Source: JBMNOI01 sp050942995 | GTDB lineage: Bacteria > Chloroflexota > Anaerolineae > UBA1429 | Assembly (NCBI GenBank): GCA_050942995.1 | Contig: JBMNOI010000058.1 | Location: 1-23,912 of the forward strand | Length of the DNA stretch: 23,912 nt | Direction of reading: 5' to 3' | Shown: in pieces, positions 7,904-17,013 of the stretch | How positions within the stretch are numbered: position 1 is the first letter of the stretch | How the letters are laid out: each line of letters starts with the position of its first letter | Made by a program: the position numbers and the translations under genes | Notes under the pieces: generated by a model | What the model was told of the DNA's origin: nothing | Seen by the model: the letters and a program-made list of their open reading frames with translations, nothing else | Database searches by the model: none

Positions 7904-8899
7904 TTATTTAGCGTCCAGCCACGACATCATGGCGCGAAGCTTGCGCCCCACCTGCTCGATGGGCAGCTCGCTCTCCCGCTTGCGAATCAGGCTAAAGCTC
8001 GGGCGATTGGCCTGGTTTTCCAGGATCCACTCGCGCGCATAGGTGCCTTCCTGAATATCCTTGAGCATCTGCTTCATCGTCTTGCGCGTCTCTTCGGTAA
8101 TCAGCTTGGGGCCACCGGTATAGTCACCATGCTCGGCCGTATCGCTGATAGAGTAGCGCATGTAGGACAGGCCGCCCTGATAGATCAGGTCAACGATGAG
8201 CTTCATCTCGTTGACACACTCAAAGTAGGCCACCTCGGGCTGATAGCCGGCCTCGACCAGCGTATCGAATCCGGCCTTCATCAGCGCCGTCAGGCCGCCA
8301 CACAACACGGCCTGCTCGCCAAAGAGGTCGGTCTCGGTCTCTTCGGCAAAGGTTGTCTCGATGATGCCGGCGCGGGTGCAACCGATGCCCTTGCCATAGG
8401 CCAGCGCCAGATCCCTGGCCTTGCCCGTCGCATCCTGATAGACGGCCAGCAGGCCGGGGACGCCCTGCCCCTCGGGGAAGATGGCCCGCACGCGATGTCC
8501 CGGCGCCTTGGGGGCGATCATGGTCACATCCACATCCTCAGGCGGTACGATCTGCCCGTAGTGGACGGCAAAGCCGTGGGCGAACATCAGCATCTTGCCC
8601 GCCGTGAGACCGGGAGCGACCGCCTCTTTGTACACCTGAGGCGCGCTGGTGTCGGGCACGAGCATCATGATAATGTCAGCGGCCGCAGCGGCTTCTGCCG
8701 TGGTCATGACGGTGAGCCCATCGGCCTCGGCCTGCTTCCACGATCGACTGCCCTCGTACAATCCCACACATACGTCACAGCCGCTCTCTTTGAGGTTGAG
8801 GGCGTGCGCATGTCCCTGGCTGCCGTATCCGATCACGGCGATCTTCTTGTCCTTGAGGAGCGCGAGATCCGCATCCTGCTCGTAATAAATGGTGGCCAT
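7904..8899 (-). CDS. ilvC: Ketol-acid reductoisomerase (class I, NADP type)
   Basis: The 331-residue length is that of class I KARI, which isomerises and reduces acetolactate or acetohydroxybutyrate. The Rossmann motif GYGSQGHAHALNL is at residues 24-36. The cofactor loop GLYEGSRSW (46-54) keeps the serines that bind the 2'-phosphate of NADPH, so NADPH is the likely cofactor. Tyr48 stands where Arg is commonly found. Mg-binding acidic residues lie in TETDLFGEQ (Asp191, Glu195) and CVNEMKLIVD (Glu231), and the substrate serine is in SISDTAE. The start is ATG 8899 with GGGAGGA five bases upstream; the longer reading to 8947 is non-conserved. It follows ilvN by 64 nt. Confidence 0.97.
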   Translation of the reverse strand: MATIYYEQDADLALLKDKKIAVIGYGSQGHAHALNLKESGCDVCVGLYEGSRSWKQAEADGLTVMTTAEAAAAADIIMMLVPDTSAPQVYKEAVAPGLTAGKMLMFAHGFAVHYGQIVPPEDVDVTMIAPKAPGHRVRAIFPEGQGVPGLLAVYQDATGKARDLALAYGKGIGCTRAGIIETTFAEETETDLFGEQAVLCGGLTALMKAGFDTLVEAGYQPEVAYFECVNEMKLIVDLIYQGGLSYMRYSISDTAEHGDYTGGPKLITEETRKTMKQMLKDIQEGTYAREWILENQANRPSFSLIRKRESELPIEQVGRKLRAMMSWLDAK

Positions 8900-8963
8900 C
8901 CTATTCCTCCCGTTTATTTGGTGCCGGCCAGAGCCGACGTGAAACACGGTGTCTCCGATGCGC

Positions 8964-9491
8964 TCAGTGCACGCCGTTGGTGTGCACCAGGCCCCGCACC
9001 ATGGCGATGCGCCCCGTGCGGGTCAGTTCTTTGATCCCAAAGGGCCGCAGGATCTCGATAAGCGAATCGACCTTGTCCTCGGTGCCGGTGATCTCGACGG
9101 TCATCGATTCGTGTGACACATCGATGATCTGCGCCCGAAAAATGTCGACGAGTTGCTTGACCTCGCCACGTGTCGACGAGGTGGCATGAATCTTGATCAT
9201 GGCCAGCTCGCGAATCACAGCGGCGTCATCGGTAATGTCGCTCACCTTGGTCACATTGATGAGCTTGTACAGTTGCTTTATGACCTGCTCGACGACGGCA
9301 TCGTCACCATGCACCACCACCGTCATGCGCGAGATTCCGGGCGTCTCGCTGTGCCCGACGGTGAGGCTCTCGATGTTATAGTTGCGTCGCCGAAACAGGC
9401 TGGTGACGTGGCTCAGGACGCCGGGGCGATCCTCCATGAGGACCACCAGCGTGCGCCGCGAATACGCTCCGTTGGGTGATATTGCGCTCAT
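8964..9491 (-). CDS. ilvN: Acetolactate synthase, small regulatory subunit
   Basis: The 175-residue regulatory subunit activates IlvB and confers feedback inhibition by branched-chain amino acids. The N-terminal ACT domain (about residues 13-90) starts at RRTLVVLMEDRPGVLSHVTSLFRRRNYNI and contains the NIESLTVGHSE segment where valine binds in characterised homologues. A C-terminal IlvH-type domain follows (ATSSTRGEVKQLVDIFRAQIIDVSHESMTVEITG). The start is ATG 9491. GGAGGG just upstream, in the 11-nt gap after the ilvB stop, fixes the start and suggests tight coupling so that the subunits are made in step. Confidence 0.96.
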   Translation of the reverse strand: MSAISPNGAYSRRTLVVLMEDRPGVLSHVTSLFRRRNYNIESLTVGHSETPGISRMTVVVHGDDAVVEQVIKQLYKLINVTKVSDITDDAAVIRELAMIKIHATSSTRGEVKQLVDIFRAQIIDVSHESMTVEITGTEDKVDSLIEILRPFGIKELTRTGRIAMVRGLVHTNGVH

Positions 9492-9502
9492 CGCCTCCCT
9501 CC

Positions 9503-11203
<1,701 letters not shown>

Positions 11204-11242
11204 TCCTGTACTCCTCCCGTCTCGGCCTGCTTAGGTAAGTGC

Positions 11243-12925
11243 CTATTCCTCGAACACGGCGCCGGTACTGGCCGATGTAACCAGCCGGGCGTATCGCCGC
11301 AGATAGCCGCTCTTGACCCGCGGCTCAAAGGGCGGTAGCTCGGCCAAACGGCGGGCAATTTCGTCATCCGGCACATCCAGATCCAGGCGATGGTTGGGTA
11401 TATCGATAGAGATCGTGTCGCCATCGCGCACGGCGGCGATAGGGCCGCGCCCTGCCGCCTCGGGTGAGATGTGTCCAATCGCGGCTCCCCGCGAGGCGCC
11501 GGAGAAACGGCCGTCGGTGATGAGAGCCACGCGGTCGTCCACCCCCATGCCCGAGAGCAGTGACGTGGGCGTCAGCATCTCGCGCATACCGGGGCCGCCC
11601 TTGGGCCCCTCATAGCGGATGACGATCACATCGCCATCCTGAAACTGCCTCTGCATAATGGCCGCCGTGGCGTCGTCCTCCGAATCGAACACGCGGGCCG
11701 GGCCGGTGTGGCGCATCATCTTGGGCGATACCGCCGCGGCCTTGACCACAGCGCCCTCAGGGGCCAGGTTGCCAAAAAGGATGGCCAGCCCACCGGTGCG
11801 CGAGTAGGGCTCCTCGCCGCTACGCACCACCCGCCGATCGACCGTGGCATAGTCGGGCGCCCACCGCGATCCGGCGTGCAGATTCGCCGCCACCGTCTCG
11901 CCCGTTGCCGTCAACGCATCGTTTCGCAGCAACCCCAGGGTACCCAGTTCGTGCATGATGGCGCCGACGCCGCCCGAATAGTAGAGATCCTCGATATGCT
12001 GGTCGCTGGCGGGAGAAAGCTTGCAGAGGTGGGGTGTGTTCTCGCTGTAGTGGTTGATCTGGCGGAGATCGACAGGGACATCGGCTTCGTGGGCAATGGC
12101 CAGCAGGTGCAGCACCGAGTTGCTCGATCCCCCCATCGCCATATCGGTGGTAAAGGCGTTGTGGAAGGCATCCCGGGTCAAAATCTGACGGGCGGTAACC
12201 CCCTGCCGGAGCAACTCCATCACCTGCATACCGGCCATCTTGGCCAGGGCGATACGCCGTGAGCTCACCGCCGGAATGGTGCCGTTACCCGGCAGGGCGA
12301 TACCCAGCGCCTCACACAGGCAGCCCATGGTATTGGCGGTGAACATGCCCGAACAGGAGCCACAGCCCGGGCAGCAGGATTTTTCGATGCGCTCGACATC
12401 CTCCAGGCTGATCTCGTGAGCTGCCGCCGCCCCCACGGCCATAAAGGCGCTGTTGAGATCCAGCGTCTGGTCGCCGCGCCGGCCGGCCAGCATCGGCCCA
12501 CCGGTGACCACCACCGTGGGCAGATCCAGACGGGCGGCGGCCATGACCATACCGGGCACGATCTTGTCACACGAGGGGATGAGAACCAGGGCATCAAAGG
12601 CGTGCGCCTCAACAACCGTCTCGACCGAGTCGGCGATCAGCTCGCGCGAGGCCAGTGAGTACTTCATGCCGACGTGCCCCATGGCGATCCCGTCGCACAC
12701 GCCGATGGTGTTGGCCTCGAACGGGACGCCCCCTCCCATATAGACACCGGCCTTGACGGCCTCGGCCAGTTGCCGTAGATGGGTGTGGCCGGGAATGATC
12801 TCGGTGAACGAGTTGATCACTCCGACAAAAGGACGCTTCATCTCTTCATCGGTATTGCCCAGTGCCCACAGCAGCGAGCGATGCGGCGCCCGCTCCAGCC
12901 CGCTCTTGATGACGTTGCTTCTCAC
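11243..12925 (-). CDS. ilvD: Dihydroxy-acid dehydratase
   Basis: The 560-residue Fe-S enzyme dehydrates dihydroxyisovalerate and dihydroxymethylvalerate to the 2-oxo acids. Cluster cysteines are visible in IPSCDK (Cys119) and SCCPGCGSCSGMFTANTM (Cys184-Cys191 region). The N-terminal motif reads NSFTEIIPGHTHL, with Gly where some Fe-S dehydratases have the first Cys. This is the arrangement of the E. coli/Bacillus group, usually [4Fe-4S]. DGRFSGASRG near the C-terminus is the family signature. The start is a GTG at 12925 with AGGAGAGGAG six bases upstream. It is the first structural gene of the operon, preceded by an attenuator and a further hairpin, so it is the first gene controlled by attenuation. 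Confidence 0.97.
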   Translation of the reverse strand: MRSNVIKSGLERAPHRSLLWALGNTDEEMKRPFVGVINSFTEIIPGHTHLRQLAEAVKAGVYMGGGVPFEANTIGVCDGIAMGHVGMKYSLASRELIADSVETVVEAHAFDALVLIPSCDKIVPGMVMAAARLDLPTVVVTGGPMLAGRRGDQTLDLNSAFMAVGAAAAHEISLEDVERIEKSCCPGCGSCSGMFTANTMGCLCEALGIALPGNGTIPAVSSRRIALAKMAGMQVMELLRQGVTARQILTRDAFHNAFTTDMAMGGSSNSVLHLLAIAHEADVPVDLRQINHYSENTPHLCKLSPASDQHIEDLYYSGGVGAIMHELGTLGLLRNDALTATGETVAANLHAGSRWAPDYATVDRRVVRSGEEPYSRTGGLAILFGNLAPEGAVVKAAAVSPKMMRHTGPARVFDSEDDATAAIMQRQFQDGDVIVIRYEGPKGGPGMREMLTPTSLLSGMGVDDRVALITDGRFSGASRGAAIGHISPEAAGRGPIAAVRDGDTISIDIPNHRLDLDVPDDEIARRLAELPPFEPRVKSGYLRRYARLVTSASTGAVFEE

Positions 12926-12986
12926 GCCCGTCTCCTCTCCTGGAATCGTCTGTCGCCCCGGAATCGTTTAGTCCCCCTGACACAAA

Positions 12987-13029
12987 GCGCCATCACCTTC
13001 GGACGAACCTGTCCGTAAGGTCATGGCGC
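12987..13029 (-). other. Long imperfect hairpin between attenuator and ilvD
   Basis: GCGCCAT, ACCTT and GGAC on the left (12987-13004) pair with GTCC, AAGGT and ATGGCGC on the right (13011-13029). This gives about 17 bp with a C:C mismatch, a one-base bulge and a 6-nt loop. In the operon direction it is followed by only TTTGTGT, so it is at best a weak terminator. It may protect the 5' end of the read-through mRNA or tune translation of ilvD. Confidence 0.55.
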
Positions 13030-13085
13030 CATCGCGTGATGCGGCCCTTCGTTGAGAACCCGCTTCTTATAGGGGATGTGCGGTC

Positions 13086-13119
13086 AAAAAAAGAGCCCCA
13101 CCCGGTTGGGTGAGGCTCT
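13086..13119 (-). terminator. Intrinsic terminator of the ilv leader (attenuator)
   Basis: Read on the minus strand, AGAGCCTCACCC pairs with GGGTGGGGCTCT around an AACC loop. This is a 12-bp stem with a single G-U pair, followed directly by seven Us. The G-U pair would be a C:A mismatch on the other strand, so the element is directional towards ilvD. It lies 33 nt after the leader-peptide stop and 160 nt before ilvD. It also stands as the first terminator after the ABC exporter operon. Confidence 0.93.
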
Positions 13120-13176
13120 GGTAAACTGATTCTATATTATTCGGTCTGAATGTTACTTGGCCCCTTTCCCAACCGG
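13102..13176 (-). promoter_or_regulatory. Antiterminator pairing (leader codons 28-32 with terminator 5' arm)
   Basis: CCGGTTGGG (13176-13168 in the sense direction, leader codons 28-30) is exactly complementary to CCCAACCGG (13110-13102), which is part of the terminator 5' arm and loop. The helix can be extended by GGGGC (13164-13160) with GCCTC (13116-13112), five more pairs including one G-U, across an AAA/A internal loop. Forming it removes the whole 5' arm of the terminator. A ribosome that finishes the leader ORF would cover 13168-13176 and release the terminator. Confidence 0.8.
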
Positions 13177-13257
13177 CAGTAGCTCCTCAATAACGAGGAG
13201 CTCGACTAGAACCAGAATAATAATGCCGGCCGAGAAAGGCGTACTGGCCATACTCAT
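13153..13257 (-). CDS. ilvL: ilv operon leader peptide (34 aa, Ile/Leu/Val-rich)
   Basis: This short ORF encodes 34 residues starting MSMASTPFSAG, then IIILVLVELLVIEELLPV, then GKGAK and TAA. Fourteen of the 18 residues at 12-29 are Ile, Leu or Val, and two of the six Leu codons are CTA, normally rare in GC-rich genomes. It starts about 29 nt after the predicted transcription start and ends 33 nt before a Rho-independent terminator, the layout of classical attenuator leader peptides such as those of enteric ilv operons. No strong Shine-Dalgarno is seen (AGGGA lies about 15 nt upstream); ATG 13251 is an alternative start. The peptide itself probably has no function: ribosome speed over its Ile/Leu/Val codons is the signal. 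The ilvL symbol is by analogy, not sequence homology. Confidence 0.88.
   Translation of the reverse strand: MSMASTPFSAGIIILVLVELLVIEELLPVGKGAK
13181..13202 (-). promoter_or_regulatory. Pause-type hairpin inside the leader ORF
   Basis: AGCTCCTC and GAGGAGCT form a perfect 8-bp stem with a 6-nt loop (leader codons 19-26). The 5' arm lies just after the run of Ile/Leu/Val codons 12-18, so a ribosome stalled there would cover it. This fits the 1:2 hairpin of textbook attenuators, but its role is inferred. Confidence 0.7.
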
Positions 13258-13283
13258 GATACGTTCAAACCGTCCCTGCAAAG

Positions 13284-13295
13284 GTTGGTCCCAAC
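13284..13295. promoter_or_regulatory. Palindrome over the ilv -10 box and start site
   Basis: GTTGG and CCAAC flank a 2-bp centre (12 bp in all). The site overlaps the last bases of the -10 hexamer and the expected transcription start. It could be a small operator or the start of the leader RNA fold. No regulator is identified. Confidence 0.35.
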
Positions 13296-13321
13296 ATATC
13301 ATAGATCCTCGCGCTTGTCAA
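13293..13321 (-). promoter_or_regulatory. Sigma-70-type promoter of the ilv-leu operon
   Basis: On the minus strand TTGACA (13321-13316), a perfect -35, is followed after 17 bp by TATGTT (13298-13293), four of six -10 matches. The expected start is near 13286, giving a 5' leader with the ilvL ORF and attenuator. The -35 begins only 10 bp after the stop codon of the upstream ABC permease gene. Confidence 0.85.
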
Positions 13322-13330
13322 GATCGAAAT

Positions 13331-14581
13331 CTAGGCCGAACGGCGCACCTGGCGAAACAGGCGACCGGCGCTCAGCGCCTCGTCCGATAGCAGCGCATCG
13401 GCGCGGAACGAGCGGGCGGCGATCAGCACGTTCACACAGGCCGTCGCCGCAAGAAGCAACAGGCCGACGATGGCCTGCACCGTCGGCACCGGTGTGACCG
13501 TCATGCGCGTGAGCATGGCCAGCGGTGAGGTCAGCGGAAACAGGCTCAAGATCATCGGGATCACGGCCTGCGGCTGCTGGACGATGATCCAGTTCAGGAA
13601 CAGGGTGAGGAACAGCGGCGCCATAATGATCCATTGCCACTGGCTCACCTCACGGGCTCCCCGCGAGAGGGCGCCGACGACGGCCAGCGCCGAGGCATAG
13701 ACGAGATAGCCGAGAAGCATATAGAGCACAGCATATACCACGAATGACGGGCCCAGGTCACCCGCCCCCATAATGGCAAGGGAAAGCCAATCCTGAGACA
13801 GAACAAGGGCACTCACCGAGACCCACACGGCCACCTGGAGCAGCGAGACCAGCCCCATGGCCAGGATCTTGCCCAGCATCAGGTCACGAGGGTTCAACGT
13901 GACCAGAAGCAGTTCGGCGGTGCGGTTCTCTTTCTCACCGGCCACACTCTCGGACACGTATTCCCCTCCCGTGGTGATGATAAAGAACATGAGAAGTAGC
14001 ACGGCATAGGGAACCAGGCCGGTCGGCGAGCCGGCGGGCGCTACAGGCCCGGCCTCCTCCGGCGCCAGACGAACCTGGGCCTCGGGTCGTCGTGCTGTGG
14101 CCGTTGGGTCGAGAATCAGCGCGGCCAGTTGCTCGTCTTGCAGGATATTGGCCGCCAGCACATAGCGAACCAGATCCAGGTTATCCATCCCAAAAGGGTT
14201 GAACGGCTCCTCCACGCGATCCAGCCGCCCCGATTCGACATAGTCGGCGTGCACCACATGATAGGCGGTGACCGCCCCCTGTCCGAGGGCGGCGCGAGCC
14301 TCGCCCTCATCAGCGTACAGCACCACAAACCCCTCAGGGACGACGGCCGGAATCTCTTGCACAATGCCCGCCCGGTCGACGATGCCCACCGGAACCGCCT
14401 CGTCATCGGGCGGGATAAAGGGCAGCCCCATATCGGCGTCTGCGTCCGGGGCAAACAGCAGTTGGGACCCCAGCGTGAACACCAGAATGATGATCGGTAG
14501 AACAAAGGTCAACACCCAAAAAGAGCGCTTGCGCAGCGTCACCAGGATCTCGTGCCAGACGACCCGCAGGGTGATGCCCAC
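13331..14581 (-). CDS. ABC-2 type exporter permease (NatB-like), second permease
   Basis: The 416-residue membrane protein has the ABC-2 permease layout. There is one N-terminal span (about 22-43, after a basic HEILVTLRKRSF start), then an extracytoplasmic domain of roughly 145 residues, then a cluster of C-terminal spans from about 188 on. GEYVSESVAGEKENRTAELLLVTLNPRDLMLGK is the family's cytoplasmic coupling motif. The substrate is unknown; NatAB relatives export sodium, but that cannot be read from the sequence. The start is a GTG at 14581 with GGGGAGG six bases upstream, three bases after the previous permease stop. It is the last gene of a three-gene operon and is paralogous to the gene before it, so the pair probably forms a heterodimer with the ATPase. 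Confidence 0.9.
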   Translation of the reverse strand: MGITLRVVWHEILVTLRKRSFWVLTFVLPIIILVFTLGSQLLFAPDADADMGLPFIPPDDEAVPVGIVDRAGIVQEIPAVVPEGFVVLYADEGEARAALGQGAVTAYHVVHADYVESGRLDRVEEPFNPFGMDNLDLVRYVLAANILQDEQLAALILDPTATARRPEAQVRLAPEEAGPVAPAGSPTGLVPYAVLLLMFFIITTGGEYVSESVAGEKENRTAELLLVTLNPRDLMLGKILAMGLVSLLQVAVWVSVSALVLSQDWLSLAIMGAGDLGPSFVVYAVLYMLLGYLVYASALAVVGALSRGAREVSQWQWIIMAPLFLTLFLNWIIVQQPQAVIPMILSLFPLTSPLAMLTRMTVTPVPTVQAIVGLLLLAATACVNVLIAARSFRADALLSDEALSAGRLFRQVRRSA

Positions 14582-14584
14582 CGC

Positions 14585-15781
14585 CTACCTCCCCAATCTC
14601 TCCACAGAGCGCAGGGCGCCGAATATCTGCCTCAGGCTCAATTCCTTGCCCGTGCGCAGCATGCCGACTCGAAAGAGCAATGCGCCCAGCCGGGCGGTGA
14701 TTATCGCCGTTGCGCTCAGAAGCAGCCAGCTCAGCACAATCTGGCCGACGGGCGCTACGCCGATCCCCGCGCGGACGATGGTGGTGATGAACGCCGTCAA
14801 CGGGAAATAGGTCATAAAGAGGACGAGGAGATTCGTCGGATCCGCCAGAATGAACGAGATGGCCATAACCGGTAGAATAAAGGGCAGTGTGAGCATTCCG
14901 GTGACGAGCTGCCCCTGGCTGATGTCGCGCACCACGCCGCCGACGGCCGTCATGAGCGCCGCGATGAGGCCAAAAGCGGGAAGGTAAAAGAGCACGACGA
15001 GCGCCGCCAGATTCCAGGGCACCTGAACGGGAGGCAGCCCGGGTTGAAGCCGCACCAGGAGCAGGAGCGCCAGCGTCAGGGCGGCCAGCCAGGTAAAAAG
15101 CTGTAACAGAGCGGCGGCCATCAAGCCCAGCGCCTTGCCCCCCAGGAGATCACGCGGCGAGACGGTCAGGATCAGCACCTCGATGGTGCGATCCAGCCGC
15201 TCTGAGGCCACCGCCTGAAGCAGGTAACCGCTCGATGTCAGGCTGCTGACCATCAACAACACGGTAGTAACGATGGGTAGCAGCAGGGCAAAGGGATCTG
15301 TCATACTCAGCGATCTCGAGCGATCGGCCGAATAGATCGTCACGACGGGCCCTTGCCGAACGCGGTGCCGTACGACAGGCTCGACCTCATCGAACAGCGC
15401 CGCCCGCAAATACCCGTTCATGAGCGACCACGCCCGCTCATCGGGGGGCGCATCCCAATAGTAAAGCTCGATCTGCTGTGACTGTAAATAGTCCTCACCC
15501 ACGACATATACGGCGCGAACCCGATCCTCCTCGAGCGCCTGAAACGCCGCGTCCTCATCAGAATATGCCTGCACGCCCGAGGGAGCCTCCTCCCCGGCCA
15601 GCAGGCCAGAGCGATCGACATAGCCGATGGGGCGCGGATCGGCAGTGAATTGGGCCACCAGTATCATGATGGCGACAATCAGACCAAAAACCACCGGCAA
15701 CCCCAGGGTGGTGAGGATGAACGATCGTCTCCGAACGAGTGTCAGAAACTCGTGCCGGGCCACAATCAAGAGATTACGCAT
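14585..15781 (-). CDS. ABC-2 type exporter permease (NatB-like), first permease
   Basis: The 398-residue protein has the same architecture as its downstream paralogue. The N-terminal segment ARHEFLTLVRRRSFILTTLG leads into one span. An external region to about residue 160 follows, then five or six hydrophobic segments. The coupling motif VASERLDRTIEVLILTVSPRDLLGGKALG is near residues 189-217. The start is ATG 15781, which overlaps the end of the ATPase gene by 8 bp, with CGGAGG six bases upstream; this suggests translational coupling. Together with the ATPase and second permease it forms a complete exporter. The substrate cannot be deduced. Confidence 0.9.
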   Translation of the reverse strand: MRNLLIVARHEFLTLVRRRSFILTTLGLPVVFGLIVAIMILVAQFTADPRPIGYVDRSGLLAGEEAPSGVQAYSDEDAAFQALEEDRVRAVYVVGEDYLQSQQIELYYWDAPPDERAWSLMNGYLRAALFDEVEPVVRHRVRQGPVVTIYSADRSRSLSMTDPFALLLPIVTTVLLMVSSLTSSGYLLQAVASERLDRTIEVLILTVSPRDLLGGKALGLMAAALLQLFTWLAALTLALLLLVRLQPGLPPVQVPWNLAALVVLFYLPAFGLIAALMTAVGGVVRDISQGQLVTGMLTLPFILPVMAISFILADPTNLLVLFMTYFPLTAFITTIVRAGIGVAPVGQIVLSWLLLSATAIITARLGALLFRVGMLRTGKELSLRQIFGALRSVERLGR

Positions 15782-16700
15782 TCATCGCCTCCGGGGCCTG
15801 TGCCACGTCACCCTTTACGGCGGCCACAAAGATATCCTCCAGTGAAGGCTCGGCCACCTCGAAACGCTCCACCCACACATTGTCGCGACAGGCCAGCTCG
15901 CGCAGCACCTCCTGCGGATCGACATCGGGGGAGAGGCTCAGACGCCATTCCCCGTTGCTTCGCCTCGCATCCAGCACGCCGGGTATGTGCCCTATATCGC
16001 CGCTGCCCCGCACCAGCAGAGCGTTTCCGGCATGTCCCCGTTTGATATCGGTGACCTCGCCGTACAGCACGCGACGCCCCCGGTGCACCAGCAAGATACG
16101 GTTGCACAGCGCCTCCACCTGATGCATCTGATGGGTAGACATGATGATCGTTCTGCCGGCCGCCGCCTGTTCCAGAATGATCTCTTTGACCAGTCGTGTG
16201 TTCACCGGATCCAATCCTGAAAACGGCTCATCGACAACGATCAGGTCCGGCTCGTGCAGCAGGGTGGCGATCAACTGGGCTTTTTGTTGCATGCCCCGGC
16301 TGAGCCGGTCGACCTTTTTCATGCGATGTTCGGCAAGATCCAGCCGCTCCAACCAGGGCTCCATACGGGCCAGCGCCTCATCTCGCGTCAGACCCTTGAG
16401 CGTGGCCAGGTAGGCGATGACCCTGCCCAACGGCTGGTCTTTGTACAGCCCACGCTCCTCGGGAAGATAGCCGACTCGCCGCTTCTTCTTTTCAGACCAG
16501 GGGCCGCCAAAGACGCTCACCGTCCCCGAATCGGGGTGAAAGATGTCGAGCATCATGCGGATGGTCGTCGTTTTGCCCGCGCCGTTCGGTCCCAACAGAC
16601 CGAATATCTCGCCCGGGTATACATCGAATGATACGGCATCGACGGCCAAAAGATCGCCGAAACGCTTGCTGATCTCGGTAACCGACACCGTCGCGTCCAT
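15774..16700 (-). CDS. ABC exporter ATP-binding protein (NatA-like)
   Basis: The 308-residue ATPase powers the two permeases encoded next. Walker A GPNGAGKT is at residues 37-44, the Q-loop region YLPEERGLYKD near 78-88, signature LSRGMQQ at 133-139, Walker B LIVVDEP at 153-159, D-loop SGLD and switch His190 (STHQM). After about residue 225 a C-terminal extension ends in EPSLEDIFVAAVKG, typical of DrrA/NatA-type exporters. The ATG at 16700 has AGGAG nine bases upstream; the ATG at 16706 is also possible but only three bases from that site. First gene of the ABC operon. Its promoter was not identified with confidence. Confidence 0.92.
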   Translation of the reverse strand: MDATVSVTEISKRFGDLLAVDAVSFDVYPGEIFGLLGPNGAGKTTTIRMMLDIFHPDSGTVSVFGGPWSEKKKRRVGYLPEERGLYKDQPLGRVIAYLATLKGLTRDEALARMEPWLERLDLAEHRMKKVDRLSRGMQQKAQLIATLLHEPDLIVVDEPFSGLDPVNTRLVKEIILEQAAAGRTIIMSTHQMHQVEALCNRILLVHRGRRVLYGEVTDIKRGHAGNALLVRGSGDIGHIPGVLDARRSNGEWRLSLSPDVDPQEVLRELACRDNVWVERFEVAEPSLEDIFVAAVKGDVAQAPEAMNA

Positions 16701-17013
16701 GCCCATATTCTCCTATCAGACTATCTGTACGCGAACAACCGGAAAATCGGCTGTTGAGCAAGGCAAATCGGTGGAACGAGACTGATTAGAGGTTCGGATG
16801 ATGGCGTGAGAGCGTTGAAAGAAGGAGGCTCGCTCCCGTTGAGAGCGTGGGGGTCATGAGAGAGCGATACCATCAGGGCATTTGCCCGACATCGGGCCAT
16901 CCGCTCGATCCATGGCGGCCGCACATACACAAGGGCCACCCTCCGGAGGTGGCGTCCCGCTCAGGAGGGCGGCCCTTGGCTATACCATCAGATGATCCAA
17001 TGAGCCGGTCCGC
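16701..17013. other. Intergenic region upstream of the ABC operon
   Basis: About 310 bases carry no supported gene. TGAGAGCGT occurs at 16807-16815 and 16840-16848, 33 bp apart, with a looser copy (TGAGAGAGCGAT) near 16857. A GC-rich palindromic repeat lies at 16931-16977. The promoter of the ABC operon should be here, but no convincing -35/-10 pair was found. Confidence 0.5.
16931..16977. repeat. GC-rich palindromic repeat, third family copy
   Basis: AAGGGCC-A-CCCTCC (16931-16944) pairs with GGAGGG-C-GGCCCTT (16964-16977), a 13-bp stem with one mismatch and an inner GGAGGTGG loop region. Part of it (16933-16959) aligns with 6196-6225. No T-run is adjacent. It lies downstream of the small membrane peptide gene and might also stop or stabilise that transcript. 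Confidence 0.6.

Noticed and set aside
13086..13257. T-box riboswitch upstream of ilvD
   Set aside because: No T-box consensus (AGGGUGGNACCGCG-like) is seen, and the leader is fully explained by a short I/L/V-rich ORF with terminator/antiterminator pairing.
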